Source of the DNA: Lentimicrobium sp. | GTDB taxonomy: Bacteria > Bacteroidota > Bacteroidia > Bacteroidales > Lentimicrobiaceae | DNA: 64,000 nt | Direction of reading: 5' to 3' | Assembly: GCA_019429275.1 (NCBI GenBank) | Contig: JAHYJC010000021.1 | Coordinates: forward strand, 1-64,000 | Shown here: one piece after another, positions 1 through 8,078 of the stretch | Position numbering within the stretch: the first letter of the stretch is position 1 | Layout: each line of letters opens with the position of its first letter | Notes under the pieces: generated by a model | Databases searched by the model: none | What the model was told of the DNA's origin: nothing | What the model saw: only the letters and a program-made list of their open reading frames with translations | Made by a program: the position numbers and the translations under genes

Positions 1-1
1 T

Positions 2-271
2 ATTCTGGTGCCACCGTTGCCGGAGAAAGAGAAGCTTTTATCTTCTTTCGGGTTTTTTCTCACAAAAAACATCGAACCTTCTGATAATTACGGGCGTTTG
101 GACTGGTTGCGGGTAATGGCTTTGTATCTTTACTTTCATCAAGGAACTGACCAGATGTTTTTATCTGAGATGGGTAAGGTTATTGAAAACTGGAAACAAA
201 TGTCCAACCATCATCCAATCAAATCTGAATTATTGCTGGTAGAAAGGTGGATGCTGATCAAATTGGAATAG
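2..271 (+). CDS. C-terminal fragment of an unrecognised protein (cut by left edge)
   Basis: The reading frame is open to the left edge of the window and ends at a TAG at 269-271, so only the last 89 or so residues are present. A GTG at 8 is available, but the open frame upstream makes it more likely that the true start lies outside. The fragment is soluble-looking, rich in aromatic and charged residues, with no signal peptide, membrane segment or motif I recognise. It converges on glpK, with 25 bases between the two stop codons. I cannot assign a function. Confidence 0.5.
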   Translation: MLVPPLPEKEKLLSSFGFFLTKNIEPSDNYGRLDWLRVMALYLYFHQGTDQMFLSEMGKVIENWKQMSNHHPIKSELLLVERWMLIKLE

Positions 272-296
272 ACATTTGAAAAAAAGTATTTGACGC

Positions 297-1790
297 TCAT
301 TCCTTTATCCATCCACCCGCCCTTTTCACAGCATCTGCCCAGAGGCTTTTCATTTGTACTGCTATCGCAGGATCTTGCTGTGGATCAAATCTTTTATTGA
401 TTTGCCATTGTTGCAACAAATCTGAAATACTTGTCCAGAAACCAGTTGCTAATCCGGACAGAAGAGCAGCTCCCAATGCCGTTGTTTCTGTTATCTTTGG
501 CCGCACAACTGGAATTTCCAGCAGATCGGCCTGTATCTGCATCAGCAGGTTGTTGGTTGAAGCACCTCCATCAACCCGCAGCTCCCTGATTTTTATTTGT
601 GCATCCAACTCCATTACTTTGAGCACATCCATGGTCTGAAAAGCAATTCCTTCCAAAGCTGCCCGTGCGATATGAGCGGTGGTGGTTTCTCTGCCCACAC
701 CTATCATCATCCCCCGTGCATACTGATCCCAATAGGGGGCTCCCATACCGGTAAATGCCGGGACAAAGTATAAATTGCCGTTATCCGGAACTTTTTCTGC
801 CAACTCTTCTACTTCAGCAGCTGATTTGATAATTCCAAGTCCGTCACGCAACCATTGTATCACCGCTCCGGCCATAAAAATACTGCCTTCGAGCGCATAG
901 GTAGTTTCGCCTCCGATTTGCCAGGCGATTGTAGTGAGCAATTTGTTTTCTGAGATAACAGGCTTTCCACCGGTATTCATCAGCATAAAACAACCGGTGC
1001 CATAAGTGTTTTTAACCATACCTTCTTCAAGACACATTTGCCCGAAAAGGGCAGCCTGCTGATCGCCTGCTATGCCTGAAATGGGAACTTCTGAACCAAA
1101 AAAAGCGGTTTTGGTATGGTCATATATTTCGCTGCTTGAAGCAAGCCGGGGCATCATTGAAGAAGGAATGCCCATGATTTCAAGCAGTTCATCATCCCAG
1201 CATAAATTATGTATATTGAAAAGCATTGTGCGCGAGGCATTGCTCATGTCAGTAACGTGGGTCCGTCCTCCGGTGAGTTTCCAAACCAGCCATGAGTCAA
1301 CCGTTCCGAAAGCCAGGCAGCCATTTTCTGCGAGTTTTCTTGCCCCGGGCACATAATCAAGTATCCACTTTATTTTGGGGCCGCTAAAGTAGGCATCAAT
1401 TACCAGTCCGGTTTTATGCCTTATCATCTCAGACAATTGCCTGCTTTTGAGTTCATCGCAATATGTGGCGGTTCGCCGGTCCTGCCAAACAATGGCATTG
1501 TAAACGGGCTCTCCGGTGTGGATGTCCCACACAATGGTAGTTTCGCGCTGGTTGGTAATGCCAATGCCGGCCAGGTTTTTGCCTGTAATGTTTATTTTCG
1601 ACATGGCCTCGGCAGCCACCGAAACCTGTGAAGACCATATTTCGTTGGGTTCATGCTCTACCCAGCCGGGGTTTGGGAAATGCTGCCTAACCTCCTTATG
1701 AGCCTGTGCACAAATGCTGCCCGATTTATCAAAAATCAATGCACGCGAGCTGGTAGTCCCCTGATCCAGGGCCAGGATATAATTTTTCAT
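297..1790 (-). CDS. glpK: Glycerol kinase
   Basis: ATP-dependent phosphorylation of glycerol to sn-glycerol 3-phosphate in the cytoplasm. The 497-residue product matches the usual FGGY-kinase length of about 500. The N-terminus carries the phosphate-binding DQGTTSSR at residues 9-16, and [21 protein letters not shown] and the C-terminal VDGGASTNN are all present. I chose the ATG at 1790; a TTG at 1799 in frame would add three residues and overlap the upstream stop, and E. coli GlpK aligns best with the ATG. The gene lies 5 bases downstream of a monoacylglycerol-lipase-like hydrolase and is probably cotranscribed, which suggests that lipid-derived glycerol is its substrate. No glpF or glpD is in view. 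Confidence 0.96.
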   Translation of the reverse strand: MKNYILALDQGTTSSRALIFDKSGSICAQAHKEVRQHFPNPGWVEHEPNEIWSSQVSVAAEAMSKINITGKNLAGIGITNQRETTIVWDIHTGEPVYNAIVWQDRRTATYCDELKSRQLSEMIRHKTGLVIDAYFSGPKIKWILDYVPGARKLAENGCLAFGTVDSWLVWKLTGGRTHVTDMSNASRTMLFNIHNLCWDDELLEIMGIPSSMMPRLASSSEIYDHTKTAFFGSEVPISGIAGDQQAALFGQMCLEEGMVKNTYGTGCFMLMNTGGKPVISENKLLTTIAWQIGGETTYALEGSIFMAGAVIQWLRDGLGIIKSAAEVEELAEKVPDNGNLYFVPAFTGMGAPYWDQYARGMMIGVGRETTTAHIARAALEGIAFQTMDVLKVMELDAQIKIRELRVDGGASTNNLLMQIQADLLEIPVVRPKITETTALGAALLSGLATGFWTSISDLLQQWQINKRFDPQQDPAIAVQMKSLWADAVKRAGGWIKE

Positions 1791-1795
1791 ACCGG

Positions 1796-2647
1796 TCAAT
1801 TGCTGAGGGTTTCCAAAAGCAACGCATCAGACCAGCCGACCATTGCCCCTATGATTTCTGCTTTCTGAGGTTCATTATGTAGCTCGTGGTAAGCATTTTC
1901 CCAAAGAATTAAGCGGCACTTATCTTTTAAAGGCTCAGCGAAGGCGATACTGCCGGAAGCAAAAGTCAGAAAATCAGCTTTACCGTGCATTAAAAGCAAA
2001 GGAAGAGGGAAGTCCGCGGCATTTTTCATTGTCCGGTTATTGACCGAAAGCATTCTTTTGCCCAACCCCAGAGAGATTCTGTCATGTATCAGCGGATCGT
2101 TTTTGTATGCCTCAACTACTTCAGCATCAATTGAAATTCCATTCAGGTCAAGATTATTTGAGATGGTTTTCTCTGGAAACAGACTTCCAAGGATTTTTGC
2201 AGCCAACACCAGAAGCGGCTTATTCTGCATTGCATTGTGAAGTCCTGGACTTACAGAAATCACACCCGCGATATCGGGCTTTTGCATGAGTGCATAATAA
2301 AGCACAAAAATTCCTCCGAGACTATGGCCATATAGAATCAGAGGAAGGCCGGGATAGCTTTCTGTAGCTTTTGATATCAGCAAATCTATATCCCTTAGTA
2401 TTGCATCTTCCGACGGAAAGTGTCCCTTTATTCCCTGTGATTTTCCATGGCCACGCAGATCGCCTGTAAAAAATACATATCCGGCATCAGTGAATTCCTT
2501 TGCTACATGAGCGTGGCGCGAAGAATGGTCGCCAATGCCATGAATAAAGCAAACTATGGCTTTTGCCGTGTTTTTGTCAGGCTCCCAGCTTTGGGCAAAA
2601 ATCTCAAGTCCATCGTAAGTATTCCAATTGGTTTTTATATGTTTCAT
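1796..2647 (-). CDS. Alpha/beta hydrolase, monoacylglycerol-lipase-like
   Basis: A 283-residue serine hydrolase of the Hydrolase_4 / serine aminopeptidase S33 group, which includes monoglyceride lipases and lysophospholipases. The oxyanion motif FIHGIGDHS lies near residue 35, the nucleophile elbow GHSLGG places Ser109, and the rest of the triad is probably Asp225 (HGKAD) and His254 (AYHELHNE). No signal peptide is visible, so it is probably cytoplasmic. It is the first gene of a two-gene unit with glpK, which would phosphorylate the glycerol released from a monoglyceride. The substrate is inferred from family and context; another ester is possible. Confidence 0.85.
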   Translation of the reverse strand: MKHIKTNWNTYDGLEIFAQSWEPDKNTAKAIVCFIHGIGDHSSRHAHVAKEFTDAGYVFFTGDLRGHGKSQGIKGHFPSEDAILRDIDLLISKATESYPGLPLILYGHSLGGIFVLYYALMQKPDIAGVISVSPGLHNAMQNKPLLVLAAKILGSLFPEKTISNNLDLNGISIDAEVVEAYKNDPLIHDRISLGLGKRMLSVNNRTMKNAADFPLPLLLMHGKADFLTFASGSIAFAEPLKDKCRLILWENAYHELHNEPQKAEIIGAMVGWSDALLLETLSN

Positions 2648-2883
2648 TGGCTGCTTTATATCATTTACTTTGGTTTTATTGAGAGTAAGCAGGAAAATAT
2701 CAGCTAAAGATAAAAACTTTCAATAAAATGCAGCAGTCAATTGTTGGAATTAACTTATTCAGCAAATTAATCAATGTGAATAAAGCATCGTAGTGAACAA
2801 AAAACTACACGGGTGCTTCATTTCTGGTGATGCAAAGAAATTTAATTATTTTTTTTCCTTACTCTTGTTTCTGTTTGTCTCAT

Positions 2884-2891
2884 TATATTTG
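2884..2891 (+). promoter_or_regulatory. Candidate promoter -7 element for the galactose operon
   Basis: TATATTTG matches the Bacteroidetes TAnnTTTG -7 consensus exactly and lies 32 bases before the galM start. No good TTTG -33 box was found at the standard spacing. The rest of the 276-base gap 2648-2923 is AT-rich with no other clear signal; an imperfect minus-strand match (7 of 8) at 2763-2770 could serve the hydrolase-glpK unit. Confidence 0.5.
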
Positions 2892-2923
2892 TTTATTCGA
2901 ATAGAGATAAAAATTTCAGCAAT

Positions 2924-3961
2924 TTGAACCTTACCGATAATTTAATCGGGATTTTGCCCGATGGCCGCGAAGCCAGACTCTTTACATTTTCTTGTGACGG
3001 TGGACTTAAGTTCTCCGTAACAAATTATGGAGCAACCTTAACGTCTGTTTCAATGCCCGACCGGAATGGTAAAAGCGAAGAAATCACAGCTGGATTTCCC
3101 CAATTTAGTGATTACCTTGGCCCGCATCCCTATTTTGGTTCCACCATCGGTAGGTTTGCCAATCGGATCGGCGGAGGCAGGTTCGCCATTGAAAATGAGG
3201 AGTTCAGATTGAAAATGAACAATCCTTTCTGCCAGCTGCATGGAGGAGAAGGAGGTTTTCATACCCGCCTGTGGGATTATTCAACTGAAGTAAAAGCAGA
3301 TTTTGCCAGAATCAGGTTTAAATATCTGAGTCCGCATCTCGAAGAAGGTTATCCGGGAAATCTGCTTGCCGAAGTTTCATTTACCGCTTATGACAATAAT
3401 AGCATTGAAGTTGAATTCGCTGCTTCAACCGATCGACCAACGCATGTAAATCTTACCAATCACGCTTATTTTAACCTTAGTGGTTTTAATGAGGATATTT
3501 CAGGTCACCACCTGATGCTCAATGCAGATAAATATCTCGAACTTGATGAAAATCAGCTGCCAACCGGCAGAATGATCGATTGTAAAGGAGGTGTTTTTGA
3601 TTTTTCATCTTCAGTAAAGTTATCAGACAATGGAATTCCAAAAGAAAATGAGCTGGATTATTGCTTCGTTGTCAATGAACCCGGCAACTCGGCTCAACCC
3701 TCGGTGGTGCTTTACCACGAGCCTTCAGGTCGGAAATTGAGCATTTATTCGACACAACCCGGAGTTCAGGTGTATTCATCCAATTTTCTTGACGGGAGTC
3801 TTCAGGGACACGGAAATATCAGGTATCAGAAACATTCAGCAATTTGTTTCGAAACACAACACTTCCCTGACAGCCCGAATCAACCCTCATTTCCGTCCAC
3901 ATTGCTGAAACCGGGCGAAAAGTATCATCACAAAACAACCTATTTGTTTAAAACAGAGTAG
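2924..3961 (+). CDS. galM: Aldose 1-epimerase (galactose mutarotase)
   Basis: Interconverts the alpha and beta anomers of galactose, supplying the alpha anomer for galactokinase. The 345-residue protein has the family landmarks: YGATL near residue 35, IGRFANRIGGGRF, QLHGGEGGF, the catalytic-region HVNLTNHAYFNLSG, and a C-terminal VQVYSSNF and HSAICFETQHFPDSPN. The start is a TTG at 2924; no ATG lies in frame near it and the next internal Met would remove conserved sequence, so the TTG is preferred. It opens a galM-symporter-galK operon; there is no signal peptide, so it is cytoplasmic. Confidence 0.94.
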   Translation: MNLTDNLIGILPDGREARLFTFSCDGGLKFSVTNYGATLTSVSMPDRNGKSEEITAGFPQFSDYLGPHPYFGSTIGRFANRIGGGRFAIENEEFRLKMNNPFCQLHGGEGGFHTRLWDYSTEVKADFARIRFKYLSPHLEEGYPGNLLAEVSFTAYDNNSIEVEFAASTDRPTHVNLTNHAYFNLSGFNEDISGHHLMLNADKYLELDENQLPTGRMIDCKGGVFDFSSSVKLSDNGIPKENELDYCFVVNEPGNSAQPSVVLYHEPSGRKLSIYSTQPGVQVYSSNFLDGSLQGHGNIRYQKHSAICFETQHFPDSPNQPSFPSTLLKPGEKYHHKTTYLFKTE

Positions 3962-4010
3962 TTAATAATTTATTCAGGTTATAAAACTCATTTTAAAACC
4001 ATTAAACTCT

Positions 4011-5651
4011 ATGGGTGCTTTTCACACACTGGATTACATCGTATTTGCAGCCTATGCACTGCTTATTCTGTCGGTTGGGCTGTGGGTTTCAAGAAGCAAA
4101 AAAGGAGAAAAAAAGAGTGCTGAGGATTATTTTCTGGCAAAAAAGAGCCTCCCTTTCTGGGCTATTGGAGCCTCGCTGATAGCAGCCAATATTTCTGCTG
4201 AGCAGTTTATCGGAATGTCAGGCTCAGGTTTTGCCATAGGTCTGGCCATTGCTTCCTATGAATGGATGGGGGCCATTACCCTGATTGTTGTCGCGAAATA
4301 TTTTTTACCTGTCTTTATCCGGCAGGGGCTTTTTACCATCCCTGAATTTATCGAAAAAAGGTTTAATACAAATCTGAAAACCATTCTGGCCGTGTTTTGG
4401 GTGGCGCTTTTTATTTTTGTTAACCTGACTTCTGTGTTGTTTCTTGGAGCCAAGGCACTGGATACTGTCGTTGGAAACGGTGACGGCAGTATGCTGTTTC
4501 CGCTAATTCTGGGGCTGGCTTTTTTTGCTGCAGCCTACTCAATCTGGGGTGGACTTTCGGCTGTTGCCTGGACCGATGTGATTCAGGTTGTTTTACTGGT
4601 GATTGGTGGCCTGATTACGACAATAATAGCATTGGATAATGTTACTCCACAGGGTGGTGTATTAACCGGAATCGATCACATTTATCAAACCGCCGGTGAT
4701 AAATTTCACATGATTCTCAAACGGGATCACCCCGAATTCATGAATCTGCCCGGAATAGCTGTCATTATCGGAGGTATGTGGGTTGCCAATCTGTATTATT
4801 TTGGATTCAACCAATATATCATACAGCGGGCACTTGCTGCAAAATCTTTGCGCGAAGCTCAAAAAGGGCTGGTTTTTGCTGCATTTCTAAAACTATTGCT
4901 TCCTGTTCTTGTGGTTGTTCCGGGAATTATTGCCTGGGTTATGTACATGCAACCCGAAGGAACAATCATTATTGAAGGGGTTAAAAATGTTTTCGCCCGC
5001 CCCGATGGAAGCATCAATTACGACATTTCTTATCCATGGCTTATAAAAACCTTTATTCCGACAGGCATAAAGGGGCTGGTGGTAGCCGCGCTGGCTGCTG
5101 CTATCGTATCATCGCTGGCCTCAATGCTCAACTCCACCGCTACCATTTTTACAATGGATATTTACAAACCCTATTTCTCAAAAAGAAGCGATGGTTCCGA
5201 TCTGGTGTCTGTGGGTCGTATCGCCGTAATTATCGCCCTGGCAATTGCTGTTCTGGTAGCACCTGCCCTGAATTCCATGCCTCAGATGTTTCAGTATATT
5301 CAGGAATACACTGGCATTGTCAGCCCCGGAATTCTGGCTATTTTCCTCTTGGGATTGTTCTGGAAACGGGCAAATGCAAAAGGTGCTATTATTGGTGTTA
5401 TCAGTTCAATTCCGGTTGCACTGATGTTAAAACTTCTGCCCGTTGAACTTCCTTTTCTCGATCAGATGATGTATACCTGTCTTATTACTATGGTCGTTGT
5501 GATCCTGATAAGTCTTGCAACTGCCGGTTCAGACGAAGACCCCAGGGCCATTCCCCTGCCCCGCGAAATTTTTAAAACAGATGCTGGTTTCAATGTGGCA
5601 GCCTATGTGGTGGTATTAATTCTGGCGCTGCTTTATGTTGTATTCTGGTAA
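4011..5651 (+). CDS. sglT: Sodium/galactose symporter (SSS family, SGLT-like)
   Basis: A 546-residue polytopic transporter of the solute:sodium symporter family. It resembles the Vibrio parahaemolyticus SglT (543 residues) closely over its whole length, judged from memory: AANISAEQFIGMSGSG near residues 58-73, ASYEWM at 81-86, NLYYFGFNQYIIQR with the inner-gate tyrosine region, AAAIVSSLASMLNSTATIF and FQYIQEYTGIVSPGI. Gln65 and Glu84 fit sugar contacts Gln69 and Glu88 of the Vibrio protein; the residue equivalent to Ser91 appears to be Gly. It sits between galM and galK, 49 and 12 bases apart, which supports galactose (possibly also glucose) as substrate. Confidence 0.93.
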   Translation: MGAFHTLDYIVFAAYALLILSVGLWVSRSKKGEKKSAEDYFLAKKSLPFWAIGASLIAANISAEQFIGMSGSGFAIGLAIASYEWMGAITLIVVAKYFLPVFIRQGLFTIPEFIEKRFNTNLKTILAVFWVALFIFVNLTSVLFLGAKALDTVVGNGDGSMLFPLILGLAFFAAAYSIWGGLSAVAWTDVIQVVLLVIGGLITTIIALDNVTPQGGVLTGIDHIYQTAGDKFHMILKRDHPEFMNLPGIAVIIGGMWVANLYYFGFNQYIIQRALAAKSLREAQKGLVFAAFLKLLLPVLVVVPGIIAWVMYMQPEGTIIIEGVKNVFARPDGSINYDISYPWLIKTFIPTGIKGLVVAALAAAIVSSLASMLNSTATIFTMDIYKPYFSKRSDGSDLVSVGRIAVIIALAIAVLVAPALNSMPQMFQYIQEYTGIVSPGILAIFLLGLFWKRANAKGAIIGVISSIPVALMLKLLPVELPFLDQMMYTCLITMVVVILISLATAGSDEDPRAIPLPREIFKTDAGFNVAAYVVVLILALLYVVFW

Positions 5652-5663
5652 AAAATACTGAAA

Positions 5664-6818
5664 ATGAAAGAAAATGAAGTTAGAGCATCTTTTGAAAAGA
5701 AATTTGGAGGGGATTACCGCATTTTTGCCGCTCCCGGAAGAATTAACATCATAGGTGAGCACACCGACTACAATGAGGGCTTTGTGCTTCCGGCTGCCAT
5801 CGACAAAAGAATCTACGTTGCCATCCGTCCTGTAAACGGTTCAATAGTTACCATTAACTCGGTGGATTTTGATCAGACCATTAATTTCAATCCCGAAGAT
5901 GAACTGCCCGATCTTCCACATTGGGCATTGTATCCTTTTGGAGTCGTTAAGGAACTTCAGAAGCAAGGTTTAAAGCCCGGCGCATTTGAAGCGGCTTTTG
6001 GCGGTGATATTCCTGACGGAGCAGGCCTTTCATCCTCGGCCGCACTCGAAAGTGCATTTGCCACTGCTTTGAATCATTTATTTGATCTTGGCCTCAGTAA
6101 AATGGCATTGGCTAAAACCGGACAGTCTGCCGAGCACAATTATGCCGGGGTCCGATGTGGCATTATGGATCAGTTTGCATCCATCTATGGCCGTGCGGGA
6201 CATGTGATGAAATTGGACTGCCGCTCGCTGGAGTATGAATATTTCCCGCTGGACCTTGGTAAATACAGTCTCATGCTGATAGATACACGGGTGAAGCATA
6301 GCCTTGCAGTTTCAGAATATAACAGCCGCAGAAACGATTGTGAAGAGGGCGTAATGATCCTTCAATCACAAATGCCACAGGTAAGAAGTCTTCGCGATGT
6401 AAGGCCCAAGGACATTTATCCTTACAAGGGAATGATGGGTGAAGAGATTTTTCTTCGTTGCGAATATGTTACTGAAGAAAATGAACGTGTAACAGAAACT
6501 TGCAAGGCATTGACAGAAGGAGATCTGGATAGGGTTGGGCGGTTAATGTATGCTTCACACAAAGGGCTTCGCAACAAATATAACGTAAGTTGTGCAGAAC
6601 TTGACTTACTGGTTGATACTGCCAGAACGGTTGAAGGAGTACTCGGTGCCCGGATGATGGGCGGCGGCTTTGGCGGTTGCACCATAAATCTGGTAAAGTC
6701 TGAGAATGCTGATACTTTCCGAAAGGTAACCAAAGCCGCATTTTTTCAAAAATTCGGAACCGAACCGGCCTATTACCAAGTAAATACCGGCGACGGAGCC
6801 GGTGAATCAGGCAAATAA
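5664..6818 (+). CDS. galK: Galactokinase
   Basis: ATP-dependent phosphorylation of alpha-D-galactose to galactose 1-phosphate, first step of the Leloir pathway. The 384-residue GHMP kinase shows the signature GRINIIGEHTDYNEGF at residues 25-40 (catalytic Arg26), the phosphate loop GAGLSSSA at 119-126, catalytic Asp168 in CGIMDQFAS, and the third motif MMGGGFGGC near the C-terminus. It is the last gene of the galM-sglT-galK operon, 12 bases after the symporter. No galT or galE is in the window, so the rest of the pathway must be elsewhere. Confidence 0.96.
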   Translation: MKENEVRASFEKKFGGDYRIFAAPGRINIIGEHTDYNEGFVLPAAIDKRIYVAIRPVNGSIVTINSVDFDQTINFNPEDELPDLPHWALYPFGVVKELQKQGLKPGAFEAAFGGDIPDGAGLSSSAALESAFATALNHLFDLGLSKMALAKTGQSAEHNYAGVRCGIMDQFASIYGRAGHVMKLDCRSLEYEYFPLDLGKYSLMLIDTRVKHSLAVSEYNSRRNDCEEGVMILQSQMPQVRSLRDVRPKDIYPYKGMMGEEIFLRCEYVTEENERVTETCKALTEGDLDRVGRLMYASHKGLRNKYNVSCAELDLLVDTARTVEGVLGARMMGGGFGGCTINLVKSENADTFRKVTKAAFFQKFGTEPAYYQVNTGDGAGESGK

Positions 6819-7040
6819 AATTCCCCTGGTATTCATTTTCTTCAGTCTCGTTGACCTGATGGATAAAACCCGCTCAATGGCTTTTCAGGTTGTATAATAC
6901 CCTAAAAGTCTTTGAACAAATTGAATATCAGGATTATAAATTTTCCGTGTGCAAATTCTGTCGGGGTTTCATTTACAGGATAATTTCATCATCCCGTTCT
7001 TCCTCAATAAAAAACTTAAGCAACCTCAACTTCCTGCTTG

Positions 7041-7066
7041 TGCAAGGTAAGGCCTTTTTCCTTGCA
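7041..7066. repeat. Inverted repeat over the osmC promoter
   Basis: A perfect 7-base inverted repeat (TGCAAGG at 7041-7047, CCTTGCA at 7060-7066) whose right arm covers the predicted -33 box of osmC. It could be an operator or only a weak hairpin. The rest of the 294-base gap 6819-7112 holds no gene I can support. Confidence 0.3.
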
Positions 7067-7092
7067 GGGTATTGGGGGTAGGTGTAATTTTG
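7061..7092 (+). promoter_or_regulatory. Promoter of the OsmC/thioredoxin cluster
   Basis: TAATTTTG at 7085-7092 is an exact Bacteroidetes -7 element, with a near-consensus -33 box CTTG at 7061-7064 and a 20-base spacer, which is the expected distance. The osmC ATG lies 21 bases downstream. Confidence 0.65.
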
Positions 7093-7112
7093 CATCATCA
7101 AAAAAATGAACT

Positions 7113-7526
7113 ATGAAACAGACTTTAAATACATCGTGGAACGGAAATATGCAGTTTGATGCACTGGTGGGAGATCATCATGTTATTATGGATGCAAGTC
7201 CTGAGGTAGGCGGCACCAACGAAGGCCCCAGGCCTAAAGCGCTGATGCTTGCATCGCTTGCCGGATGCACCGGTATGGACGTAATCTCAATTCTAAAAAA
7301 AATGCGTGTTGAACCCAAAACTTTCAACATACGCATTGAAGCCGAAATGACCGAAGAGCATCCAAAACATTATAGCAGTATGCATTTGATTTATGAGTTT
7401 ACCGGCGATAATCTTGATGAAGATAAACTCACAAAAGCAATTGAACTATCGCAAGACAGGTATTGTGGTGTTTCAGCAGTGTACAAAAAAACAATGCCGG
7501 TAACATACGAAGTCAGAATATTGTAA
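7113..7526 (+). CDS. OsmC-family protein
   Basis: A 137-residue member of the OsmC/Ohr superfamily, whose characterised members reduce organic hydroperoxides with a pair of cysteines. The two conserved positions are both cysteine here: the first in LAGCTGMD near residue 52, the second in DRYCGVSAVY near residue 117. It heads a cluster with thioredoxins and thioredoxin reductase, and such a system could re-reduce it. The family also contains members of unknown function (YhfA-like), and this protein may belong there, so a peroxidase role is inference. Confidence 0.88.
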   Translation: MKQTLNTSWNGNMQFDALVGDHHVIMDASPEVGGTNEGPRPKALMLASLAGCTGMDVISILKKMRVEPKTFNIRIEAEMTEEHPKHYSSMHLIYEFTGDNLDEDKLTKAIELSQDRYCGVSAVYKKTMPVTYEVRIL

Positions 7527-7619
7527 ATGTCTGTTCCTGATAAATATTTTCAGCTTTTCGGAAAGTTGAAGAACACCTTTTAAAAATAATTAATCTCAAA
7601 ACCAAAATCAATAAATACT

Positions 7620-7976
7620 ATGCTTTACACAAATCTTCACCATGTAATGACAGCAGCTGATCATCAGAAGCTTATCAATCAACACGAAAACGTAATGATC
7701 TGCTGTGGTCGTATGGGCCCCATGTGCATTCCGGTTTATGGTATTATGGAAGATCTTGAGGATGAATTTAAACACGTAAAATTTGCCGATATGGAGTTCG
7801 ATAATCCTGAGGCCTATGTTATACGTGATGCTCCTGAAACCAGAGGTTTTATGGGAATTCCTTTTACCATTTATTACAAAAACGGTAAACTTGTAAAAGC
7901 TACTTCAAGCATTCAGAGCATGACTCAAGTAAGGACCATTCTCGAAAAGGAATTTGCTCCTGTTACTGGCAGCTAA
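7620..7976 (+). CDS. Thioredoxin-fold protein lacking the CxxC motif
   Basis: A 118-residue cytoplasmic protein with the thioredoxin outline: a beta-strand before the active site, then an active-site segment, DMEFDNPE in the middle, and the cis-proline segment GFMGIPFTIYYKNGK typical of thioredoxins. The active site reads G33-P-M-C36 where a thioredoxin has C-x-x-C, so the first cysteine is missing; a vicinal pair Cys28-Cys29 sits just before it. It lies between osmC and trxB. It could work through a different cysteine pair, as a monothiol protein, or as a binding partner. The fold call is from pattern only. Confidence 0.75.
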   Translation: MLYTNLHHVMTAADHQKLINQHENVMICCGRMGPMCIPVYGIMEDLEDEFKHVKFADMEFDNPEAYVIRDAPETRGFMGIPFTIYYKNGKLVKATSSIQSMTQVRTILEKEFAPVTGS

Positions 7977-7999
7977 AAGCCAACTTATAATTACATTGA

Positions 8000-8042
8000 C
8001 CGGAATGACAGAAAACTATTTAACTGGTTTCTTTCATTCCGG
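8000..8042 (+). other. Intergenic hairpin before trxB
   Basis: CCGGAATGA at 8000-8008 pairs perfectly with TCATTCCGG at 8034-8042, and five more pairs (8010-8014 with 8028-8032) continue inward after one mismatch. No T-run follows, so it is not an ordinary terminator. It could be an mRNA processing or stabilising element, or an attenuator inside the cluster. Confidence 0.5.
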
Positions 8043-8078
8043 CTCTGAATCAGCTGATAAAAGTTAAAGTTTACTAAA

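Noticed and set aside
5036-5446. 136-codon frame within the symporter gene
   Set aside because: It lies entirely inside sglT in another frame, shows no domain, and the transporter frame is strongly conserved.
6890-7081. 63-codon plus-strand frame after galK
   Set aside because: It contains the promoter and inverted repeat of osmC, has no recognisable domain and poor start context; most likely chance.
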